Of a DNA stretch of 5,788 bases, positions 1 through 4,442 are shown piece by piece. The stretch covers positions 1-5,788 of the forward strand of contig JALOLM010000355.1 in NCBI GenBank assembly GCA_025455985.1, written 5' to 3'. A program made the position numbers and the translations under genes. Every line of letters starts with the position of its first letter. Position 1 is the stretch's first letter. Under the pieces are notes generated by a model. The model saw nothing but the letters and a program-made list of their open reading frames with translations, ran no database searches and was not told where the DNA came from. The DNA is from Candidatus Nanopelagicales bacterium (GTDB lineage Bacteria > Actinomycetota > Actinomycetes > S36-B12 > UBA10799).

Positions 1-416
1 TTGCCGCCGGCCCGGACGGCAACCTGTGGTTCACGGAGACGTATGGGAACAAGATCGGGCGGATCACCCCCACCGCCATCCCCACGACCGTGAAGAAGCC
101 GTGCCCGGTCATGGTGACGCGCCACAAGCCGACCCCGACGACGGTCGGCAACCGGATCCTGACCGACAAGATCACGACCAACATGTCCTCGTGTGTGCTG
201 CTCAAACCGGTGGTGCTCTGCCGGCCGCTGATCAGCACGGCCGCCGGCGAGAAGGCCTTCTGCGACACCAAGGTCAGCAAGCGCGGCCAGATCCGCGTGA
301 CGACCCAGGGCTACGGAGCTGTGCGGGTCACGGTGATCGTCCGGGCCAAGCCGATGCCTGGCCACGCCGACAGGTGGAAGCCGGACACCTGGCGCAAACG
401 CTGGCTGTTGAGGTAG
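1..416 (+). CDS. C-terminal part of a secreted Vgb-like (NHL-type) beta-propeller protein, 5' end outside the window
   Basis: The frame is open from base 3 (the first two bases finish a preceding codon) to TAG at 414-416, giving 137 visible residues. Residues 3-22 (GPDGNLWFTE, then GNKIGRITP) are the classic blade motif of virginiamycin B lyase-like and related propellers, so the missing part is probably the rest of a propeller with a signal peptide. Only this last blade is seen. After a linker, residues 34-116 form a beta-rich, lysine/valine-rich module with cysteines at 34, 64, 73 and 87. The protein ends in a basic, tryptophan-rich tail (WKPDTWRKRWLLR). I read the module as an Ig-like beta-sandwich of the kind found after propellers in secreted actinobacterial proteins, which is inference. 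True streptogramin lyase activity is not supported, because the catalytic region is not in view and most relatives are uncharacterised. The gene converges on the RCC1-type gene, with 145 bases between the stops. Confidence 0.75.
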   Translation, partial: AAGPDGNLWFTETYGNKIGRITPTAIPTTVKKPCPVMVTRHKPTPTTVGNRILTDKITTNMSSCVLLKPVVLCRPLISTAAGEKAFCDTKVSKRGQIRVTTQGYGAVRVTVIVRAKPMPGHADRWKPDTWRKRWLLR

Positions 417-561
417 CCGGTCAAAGCGACTGCCTCCGTGAGATTCAGCGGTCGTGAGATCCACCAGATCGTGGCCCCAATCAGAGCCAGCCGGATCGGT
501 AACCCATTCCCACCAAGACTCGGCCATACCCAGACATGGGAGTCAGGCCAGCACAGGAACT

Positions 562-1845
562 TCAGAGGCCAACCACTTGGACGGGGGTTGGGTTGAACAT
601 CTCGTCATCGCCATGCCTGCCGTTACCCAACTGCCCCGAACTGTTGTCCCCCCAGCATTGGACCGCACCGGTGGCCAGCAGCGCGCAGGTGTGACCGAAG
701 CCGGGCAGTTCGCCGCCGCCGCCGACAGCGGTGGCTTTGCGGATGTGCTTCACCGGCACCGGGGTGGGTGCGTGGTGGAGGGTGCCATTACCCAGTTGCC
801 CATTGCCGCCGCCACCCCAGCACATGACCGTCCGGTCGGCGAGCAGTGCACACGTGTGCGAGTACCCTGCGGTGATCGCGGTGGCGTTGCGGATCCCTTT
901 CACCCGTACCGGTACCGGTCGTGAATGACTCTGGCTGCCGTCGCCCAACTGTCCCAGCCTGTTACGCCCCCAGCACTCGACGGTCCCGGTGGACAACACC
1001 GCGCAGGCGTGTCTCGCCCCGGCGGCGATCGCGGTGGCGTTGCGGATCCCTTTCACCGACACCGGGGTGGGCACACCGATGTCTGTGCGGGTGCCGTTGC
1101 CCAACTGGCCGTACTCGTTGGAACCCCAGCACTGCACCGTTCCGGTGGACAGGATCGCGCACGTGTAGCCCCGCGCCTCGTAACCGCCCCCGGCGGCGAT
1201 CGCGGTGGCATTGCGGATCCCCTTCACCGGCATCCACGCCGACGCGGGAGCCCACAGGGGGTCGCCATCACTCTCCTTGAAGGTTGGACTGAATGTGCCG
1301 TTGCCCAACTGCCCGTACTCGTTGTAGCCCCAGCATTTGACCGTCCCGTCGGAGAGCAGGGCACACGTGTGGTCGTCGCCCGCGGCGATCGCGGTCGCCT
1401 GGCGGACGCGGGTCACCCGCACCGGGGTGAGCGCGTACCTAAGATCGGTCCTGCCCAACTGATGTCCCCAGTTCTGCCCCCAGCACTTGACCGTCCCATC
1501 GGCAAGCACCGCACACGCGTACTGGTAGCCGGCGGTGATCGCGGTGGCCGTGCGGATTCTTCTCACCGGCACCGGGGTGTCCGAACCTTTCCCCGTGCCG
1601 TTGCCCAACGCCCCGAAATAGCCAAAGCCCCAGCACTTGACTGTTCCGTTCGCCCGCAGCGCACACGTGTGCGCGTCACCGGCGGCAACGGTAGGGACTG
1701 CAACCGCCACTGCTGCCGAATGCCCCTTCCGCACCTGCGCCTCGCTGGGGTTCACTCCGCCACCCGGTGCGGTCATCAACCCCACCGCCAGCACGCCGGA
1801 AGCCGCCGCGCCTGCAACCCGTGAGATGTGTCTGATGTCGAACAT
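562..1845 (-). CDS. Secreted seven-blade RCC1-type beta-propeller protein
   Basis: A complete 427-residue protein. Residues 1-36 look like a signal peptide: basic start (R5, H6, R9), hydrophobic stretch 10-27, small-residue cleavage site near SEA (34-36). From residue 52 to the end there are seven RCC1/ATS1 repeats, each with the pattern AxAIxAG..CAxLxxGTVxCWG..GQLGNGT..PVxV. Seven blades are what a closed RCC1 propeller needs. Every blade carries two cysteines exactly ten residues apart: 61/71, 111/121, 161/171, 229/239, 281/291, 332/342 and 387/397. Blade 3 has an insertion after its GNGT. ATG at 1845 is chosen because GAGGGGG lies six bases upstream (1852-1858) and the signal peptide begins there. 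RCC1 in eukaryotes is a Ran exchange factor. Bacterial secreted relatives have no such partner and are mostly of unknown function, probably binding or adhesion. No partner gene is visible. Confidence 0.88.
   Translation of the reverse strand: MFDIRHISRVAGAAASGVLAVGLMTAPGGGVNPSEAQVRKGHSAAVAVAVPTVAAGDAHTCALRANGTVKCWGFGYFGALGNGTGKGSDTPVPVRRIRTATAITAGYQYACAVLADGTVKCWGQNWGHQLGRTDLRYALTPVRVTRVRQATAIAAGDDHTCALLSDGTVKCWGYNEYGQLGNGTFSPTFKESDGDPLWAPASAWMPVKGIRNATAIAAGGGYEARGYTCAILSTGTVQCWGSNEYGQLGNGTRTDIGVPTPVSVKGIRNATAIAAGARHACAVLSTGTVECWGRNRLGQLGDGSQSHSRPVPVRVKGIRNATAITAGYSHTCALLADRTVMCWGGGGNGQLGNGTLHHAPTPVPVKHIRKATAVGGGGELPGFGHTCALLATGAVQCWGDNSSGQLGNGRHGDDEMFNPTPVQVVGL
565..1692 (-). repeat. Seven tandem RCC1 blade repeats, coding
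   Basis: Seven units of about 48-63 codons lie within the propeller gene. Residue ranges are 52-99, 100-149, 150-212, 213-269, 270-320, 321-370 and 371-427. Similarity also holds at DNA level: a 31-base block at 874-904 recurs identically at 1027-1057, and with two differences at 1198-1228. It encodes the inter-blade linker VKGIRNATAI. The identity suggests that the middle blades arose by recent duplication or are kept alike by gene conversion. These are protein repeats, not a CRISPR array: unit lengths vary and the frame is kept throughout. Confidence 0.85.
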
Positions 1846-2078
1846 GATGCGCCCCCTCGCGCAGAACGACCCCGGCTACGAGAGGCCCGCGCGACCCCCG
1901 GCCGGCACCACCACCACCAGACTACGCCCGCCGCACGGGTGGTGAGGTTTCTCAACTTCGCAACCGAACGCATGACCAGCGCCAGCCGCGCGGGGGCACA
2001 CGGAACAACCGTCGATACCTGGTTGTCGTGCCGCTTCCGGACCCAGCCAGCCGTGTGCGCCGCATGACCTGCACCGGG
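1846..2078. other. Intergenic stretch upstream of the RCC1-type gene
   Basis: No convincing gene is seen here. The stretch presumably holds the promoter of the RCC1-type gene on the minus strand, but I found no clear -35/-10 pair. A short (ACC)4 trinucleotide run is at 1907-1919. The reading frame of the broken helix-turn-helix gene stays open through this stretch on the minus strand, as far as the stop at 1776 inside the RCC1-type gene. The translation here is low-complexity (WWWW, RSRGRSARGG) and unlike the family, so I treat it as non-coding. Confidence 0.5.
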
Positions 2079-2397
2079 CTTGTCCAGCCCGAGCAGCCGA
2101 CCGCGCTGCTCGGTAATCCGCAGCACCGCGTTCACCGCCTTCACATCACCGCCCACCGCGTCGTCCCACAGTGCGACCTGGAGGGCATCCAGGCGGGCCT
2201 AATCAAGCGCCCGGTGGCCCTCGACGGCATCAGCCCCACGGTGGTCCAGGGCCTTCCAGAACGCCTTGTACGCGCCGCTGCGATTGGCGTAGCCCGCTTG
2301 CTTGGCTGCATCTTCGGACGTCGATCCCTGCGCGACGACTTCGACGACCTTGGCACGCTTGACTGCCGCAATGGCTTGCGCTTTTACTATGTGACAT
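2079..2397 (-). pseudogene. Broken phage-type helix-turn-helix / small-terminase-like protein
   Basis: The minus strand encodes two halves of one small DNA-binding protein in a single frame. First half: KRAKVVEVVAQGSTSEDAAKQ, then AGYANRSGAYKAFWKAL, a helix-turn-helix of the type found in actinophage and integrative-element small proteins. Then TAG at 2201-2199. Second half: ARLDALQVALWDDAVGGDVK, then AVNAVLRITEQRGRLLGLD, the usual continuation in that family. The start is also damaged. The only ATG near the expected place (2397) is one base out of frame, and dropping one A from the AAAA run at 2385-2382 gives a natural N-terminus, MSHSKAQAIAAVKRAK. Otherwise a TTG at 2408 would have to serve. 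The family assignment rests on recalled motif similarity, not a search, and the class is sometimes named terminase small subunit. The C-terminal end is uncertain, since similarity fades after GLDK at about 2079. I infer a prophage or integrative-element remnant. Confidence 0.65.
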
Positions 2398-2399
2398 CT

Positions 2400-2430
2400 C
2401 CGCCCCAATTGTCACACACAATTGTGGCGG
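2400..2430. repeat. 13-bp near-perfect inverted repeat at the start of the broken helix-turn-helix gene
   Basis: CCGCCCCAATTGT (2400-2412) and ACAATTGTGGCGG (2418-2430) are inverted copies with one mismatch and a five-base spacer. The right arm includes a perfect ten-base palindrome, CACAATTGTG (2417-2426). The element sits just upstream of the ATG at 2397 and covers the alternative TTG at 2408, where an autoregulatory operator of a helix-turn-helix protein could lie. It could equally form an RNA hairpin. The operator role is inference. Confidence 0.55.
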
Positions 2431-2460
2431 TCGAGCCAGCCGCGCCACATGAGCCGATGC

Positions 2461-2486
2461 CTTTGCGCATCTCAACTGGCGCAAAG
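2461..2486. repeat. 8-bp perfect inverted repeat
   Basis: CTTTGCGC (2461-2468) pairs perfectly with GCGCAAAG (2479-2486) across a ten-base loop. No T-run follows on either strand, so it is not an obvious terminator. It lies upstream of the broken helix-turn-helix gene, some 30 bases from the larger inverted repeat. Its function is unknown. Confidence 0.4.
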
Positions 2487-2578
2487 ATCCTCGCCCTCCT
2501 AGTCAATGGTCGGCGCTAGGGATACGACATGTCATGCACGTGCCCCCTCTGAGAGCGATGGTGGGTATCGGCGTGGGT

Positions 2579-2640
2579 ATCAGAGGCACCGGAAACGACG
2601 AAGCCCTGATCGGAGAAGTGTGCCTCTGATCAGGGCTTTG
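2579..2640 (-). terminator. Hairpin terminator region after tRNA-Ala, with two interlocked inverted repeats
   Basis: Arms AAGCCCTGATC (2601-2611) and GATCAGGGCTT (2628-2638) form a perfect 11-bp stem with a 16-base loop, starting nine bases past the tRNA 3' end. That is a plausible intrinsic terminator, although the T-run after it is very short on the tRNA strand (CTTCG), and it could work on both strands. A second perfect 11-bp pair, ATCAGAGGCAC (2579-2589) with GTGCCTCTGAT (2620-2630), uses the loop of the first hairpin and shares three bases with its arm. Confidence 0.65.
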
Positions 2641-2647
2641 CCTTGTG

Positions 2648-2720
2648 TGGAGCTATGGGGACTCGAACCCCAGACCCCTTGCCTGCCAGGCAAGTGCTCT
2701 ACCAGCTGAGCTATAGCCCC
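2648..2720 (-). tRNA. tRNA-Ala, anticodon GGC
   Basis: The minus strand folds into a full 73-base cloverleaf. The acceptor stem is GGGGCTA with TAGCTCC, including the G3:U70 pair that identifies alanine tRNAs. The D arm is GCTC-AGCTGGTA-GAGC. The anticodon stem CTTGC/GCAAG encloses loop CTGGCAG, with anticodon GGC (reads GCC, also GCU). The variable loop is GGGTC, the T arm TGGGG-TTCGAGT-CCCCA, and the discriminator base is A73. The 3' CCA is not encoded (CAC follows), so it would be added after transcription. The gene is transcribed away from the CBS-domain gene, and a hairpin terminator follows after nine bases. Phage-type debris lies on its 3' side, the usual side for tRNA-targeted integration. 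Confidence 0.97.
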
Positions 2721-2801
2721 AAGACTGTCCCAACTGTACCGGACGCTTCGGCAAGGCAGGTGACACCGGACCCCCTTTGCGGCACGATTGGGGTCTGGTC
2801 G

Positions 2802-2807
2802 AAAGGG
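2802..2807 (+). promoter_or_regulatory. Ribosome binding site deciding the CBS gene start
   Basis: AAAGGG lies six bases before the ATG at 2814 but directly abuts the in-frame ATG at 2808. The spacing favours 2814. The frame is open further upstream only because it runs antisense through the tRNA gene. Confidence 0.55.
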
Positions 2808-2813
2808 ATGGGC

Positions 2814-3242
2814 ATGAAGATCTCGAGCATCTTGCAGAACAAGGGTGATTTTGTGGCGACTGTCTCCCAAGAGGCGCTCGTCACCGAACTGCTGGCCGTG
2901 CTCGCCGAGCACCGAATCGGCGCGGTCGTGGTGGCCGACGCGCAAGGGAAGTTGATCGGGATCGTGTCCGAACGCGATGTTGCTCGCGCCTGCCACAGTG
3001 AAGGTGCGGCAGCCCTAGACCACACTGTGGGTTCGATCATGACCGAAGTTGTCGTCACCTGCGGCCCCGATGCCACCACCGGCGAGTTGATGGGCCTGAT
3101 GACCGAGCGCCGGGTGCGCCACATCCCCGTGATCGAGGACGATCAGATGGTGGGGATTGTGAGCATCGGCGACATCGTGAAGGCGCGGTTCGCGGAGTTG
3201 GAGACCGAGCGCGACGCCTTGCAGGCCTACATCAGTTCCTAG
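2814..3242 (+). CDS. Two-CBS-domain (Bateman module) protein
   Basis: A 142-residue stand-alone Bateman module, the usual size for this family. CBS domain 1 spans about residues 10-60: helix TELLAVLAEHRIGAVVV, then GKLIGIVSERDV at 45-56. CBS domain 2 spans about 75-125: SIMTEVVVTC, then RRVRHIPVIEDD and MVGIVSIGDIV ending at 122. A charged helix (ARFAELETERDAL) ends the protein. CBS pairs bind adenine nucleotides such as AMP, ATP, NAD or S-adenosylmethionine, and sense energy state. With no fused enzyme domain here, the partner cannot be named. The protein should be cytosolic, as there is no signal peptide or membrane segment. The start is set at 2814 by the Shine-Dalgarno spacing and by similarity to relatives beginning MKIS or MRIS; 2808 would add two residues. 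It is a single-gene unit divergent from the tRNA and convergent with the nadD operon. Confidence 0.9.
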   Translation: MKISSILQNKGDFVATVSQEALVTELLAVLAEHRIGAVVVADAQGKLIGIVSERDVARACHSEGAAALDHTVGSIMTEVVVTCGPDATTGELMGLMTERRVRHIPVIEDDQMVGIVSIGDIVKARFAELETERDALQAYISS

Positions 3243-3311
3243 CGACAAACGCTCTGCGGTCAAGGTTCGCAGTTCCAGTGGAAGTGCGTCCACGCGGTGA
3301 GAGTTTGTCGC
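3242..3311 (+). other. Foldable three-way-junction sequence at the 3' end of the CBS gene, possible terminator
   Basis: GCGACAAAC (3242-3250, beginning in the CBS stop codon) pairs perfectly with GTTTGTCGC (3303-3311). Inside lie two smaller hairpins: CTGCG/CGCAG (3254-3258 with 3268-3272) and GTGGA/TCCAC (3278-3282 with 3289-3293). Together they can fold into a closed three-arm junction about 70 bases long. No T-run follows, but actinobacterial terminators often lack one. It may end CBS transcription before the convergent operon, or be a structured 3' UTR. No function is shown. Confidence 0.4.
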
Positions 3312-3428
3312 ACAGGTTAGACAACGCGCAGGATGTTAGAGAACACACGTGTTGGAACGCTCACCTCCTGCACGACCTCTCACCGGCTACCAGCCGCAGC
3401 AGGCCGGGAGAAAACTGGACCGTCCCCA

Positions 3429-3446
3429 GCCGACTTAGTCGTCGGC
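3429..3446 (-). repeat. Small inverted repeat over the phosphatase stop codon
   Basis: GCCGAC (3429-3434) pairs with GTCGGC (3441-3446) across a six-base loop that contains the TAA stop of the phosphatase gene. It may help end the nadD operon transcript. No T-run follows, so a terminator role is only a suggestion. The rest of the gap (3312-3428) shows nothing beyond the eight-base palindrome ACACGTGT at 3345-3352. Confidence 0.3.
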
Positions 3447-4085
3447 CTCCGCCGGCTCGGGCAACGAACGGGCGTTGTACTCCAGCAGTTGCCACGGGTC
3501 GTTGCCGCCCTCGTTCTCCAGCAGAACGCTCCAGGCCGCGTTACGCATCACGCCGAAGAAACTGATTTGGTCGAAGGGCCGGTTCAGCAGCGGCGCCAGA
3601 ACCGCGCGGGCCGCCCCACCGTGGGTGACGACCACCGCTGTGCGGCCAGGCCCAGTCGATTCGAGGACGTCGTCGATCGCAGCCGCCACCCGCGCCCCCA
3701 CCTCGCGACGGTCCTCACCATCTCCACCGGGTCGGATCTGGCGACCTGCCAGCCACTGCTGGTACAACTCGGCGTGATCGCGCATCAGGTCTTCCCTGCG
3801 AAGGCCTTCCCAGGCACCACCGTTGGTCTCCCGCAGACGCACGTCAGTGCCGACCGTCAGCCCACAACGCACGGCCAGGGCCGACGCCGTGTCGAAGGCC
3901 CGGGACAGATCGCTGCTGACGATCACCTGCGGGCGCAGTGCCACCAGCAGACCCGCGGCGGCTTCAGCCTGCTTCACACCCACCGCGTCGAGTTGCACAT
4001 CCGTCTGGCCCTGGAACCTGTGCTCGAGGTTCCATGCGGTCCTGCCATGCCGCCAGATCACCAGGCGGCGGCGCTTCTCAAGCAT
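3435..4085 (-). CDS. Histidine phosphatase family protein, GpgP-like (phosphoglycerate mutase fold)
   Basis: A 216-residue cytosolic protein of the histidine phosphatase superfamily. The phosphate pocket is visible: RHGRTAWN at 12-19 (H13 is the phosphorylated histidine), R62 in SSDLSRAFDTA, acid E86 in RLRETNGGAWEG, and H155 in VVVTHGGAARAV. Gene order (nadD, rsfS, phosphatase) matches M. tuberculosis Rv2421c-Rv2420c-Rv2419c. The last of these is GpgP, the glucosyl-3-phosphoglycerate phosphatase of methylglucose lipopolysaccharide synthesis. The N-terminal 90 residues resemble GpgP closely by eye. The substrate here is unproven, since the superfamily is broad, so I give no symbol. The start is ATG at 4085, overlapping the rsfS stop by eight bases. 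The frame is open upstream but only as a shadow of rsfS. The C-terminal 20 residues are acidic and extend past the fold. It is the last gene of the operon. Confidence 0.88.
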   Translation of the reverse strand: MLEKRRRLVIWRHGRTAWNLEHRFQGQTDVQLDAVGVKQAEAAAGLLVALRPQVIVSSDLSRAFDTASALAVRCGLTVGTDVRLRETNGGAWEGLRREDLMRDHAELYQQWLAGRQIRPGGDGEDRREVGARVAAAIDDVLESTGPGRTAVVVTHGGAARAVLAPLLNRPFDQISFFGVMRNAAWSVLLENEGGNDPWQLLEYNARSLPEPAEADD

Positions 4086-4428
4086 CCTCGACCTCGATCT
4101 GCGGGCAGTCCTTCCACAACCGCTCAAGGTCGTAGAACGCCCGCTCCTCGGTGTGCTGCACATGCACCACGAAGTCGCCGAAGTCCAGCAGGACCCAGCG
4201 GCCTTTGCCCTTGCCCTCCCGCCGCAGCGGACGTTCCAAGTCGGTCCTCTCGATGGCGTCCACAATCGCGTCAACCTGCCGCTCGTTGGAGCCGCTGCAG
4301 ATCAGGAAAGCATCGGTGAGTGCGAGGTGTTCACTGACATCCAGCGCGCGCACCTGCTCGGCCTTGGTGTCGAAGGCGGCCTGCGCCGCGGTCTGGACCC
4401 GGTTGCGGGTCAACGTGCTGATGGTCAT
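4078..4428 (-). CDS. rsfS: Ribosomal silencing factor RsfS
   Basis: A 116-residue protein of the RsfS/Iojap (DUF143) family. It binds uL14 on the 50S subunit and blocks 30S joining, lowering translation in starvation or stationary phase. Conserved stretches are visible: ALDVSEHLALTDAFLICSGS (28-47), NERQVDAIVDAIE (48-60), then GRWVLLDFGDFVVHVQHTEE (76-95) and FYDLERLW (98-105). ATG at 4428 is preferred because GGAGGT precedes it and relatives begin MT at this point. A GTG at 4446 in the same frame would give 18 more bases and overlap the upstream stop, but has only a poor ribosome binding site. It lies between the LCP-like gene (14 bases upstream) and the phosphatase (8-base overlap), so it is probably co-transcribed with nadD, as in many bacteria. 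Confidence 0.96.
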   Translation of the reverse strand: MTISTLTRNRVQTAAQAAFDTKAEQVRALDVSEHLALTDAFLICSGSNERQVDAIVDAIERTDLERPLRREGKGKGRWVLLDFGDFVVHVQHTEERAFYDLERLWKDCPQIEVEDA

Positions 4429-4431
4429 CGG

Positions 4432-4437
4432 ACCTCC
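4432..4437 (-). promoter_or_regulatory. Ribosome binding site deciding the rsfS start
   Basis: GGAGGT reads on the minus strand at 4437-4432, with four further bases before ATG 4428 once GGAGGT's final T is counted in the spacer. This is the strongest Shine-Dalgarno match in the operon. It decides for the ATG over the GTG at 4446. Confidence 0.7.
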
Positions 4438-4442
4438 GGGTT

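Noticed and set aside
417..561. Terminator between the convergent propeller genes
   Set aside because: Only a weak CCCA/TGGG hairpin (about 524-540) is present, not enough to call.
925..1824. 299-residue plus-strand frame with repeating HRHRGG-type pattern
   Set aside because: The repeats are the mirror of the RCC1 blades on the other strand, which carry a signal peptide, a ribosome binding site and a known fold.
562..1845. Possible CRISPR-like or satellite array
   Set aside because: The repeats are in-frame protein blades of uneven length, with no constant-length spacers.
2028..2519. 163-residue plus-strand frame
   Set aside because: It is antisense to the recognisable helix-turn-helix family sequence, and its own translation matches nothing I know. 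The long open frame is a GC-bias shadow.
2526..2543. Two adjacent 8-bp palindromes, GACATGTC and GCACGTGC
   Set aside because: They are short enough to arise by chance, and nothing nearby gives them a role.
2506..2709. 67-residue plus-strand frame ending WGLEPQTPCLPGKCSTS
   Set aside because: The tail is the antisense translation of the tRNA, a common artefact, and the rest is the hairpin region. A two-copy GTGGGTATC direct repeat (2561-2569, 2573-2581) is the only structure there.
2733..2738. TACAGT on the minus strand as a -10 box for tRNA-Ala
   Set aside because: No -35 element was found at a usual 16-18-base spacing.
2643..2813. N-terminal extension of the CBS protein
   Set aside because: It runs antisense through the tRNA-Ala gene. 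The Shine-Dalgarno sequence and family similarity put the start at 2814.
4086..4274. N-terminal extension of the histidine phosphatase
   Set aside because: It overlaps rsfS in another frame and has no family similarity. The fold begins at the RRRLVIWRHG segment after ATG 4085.
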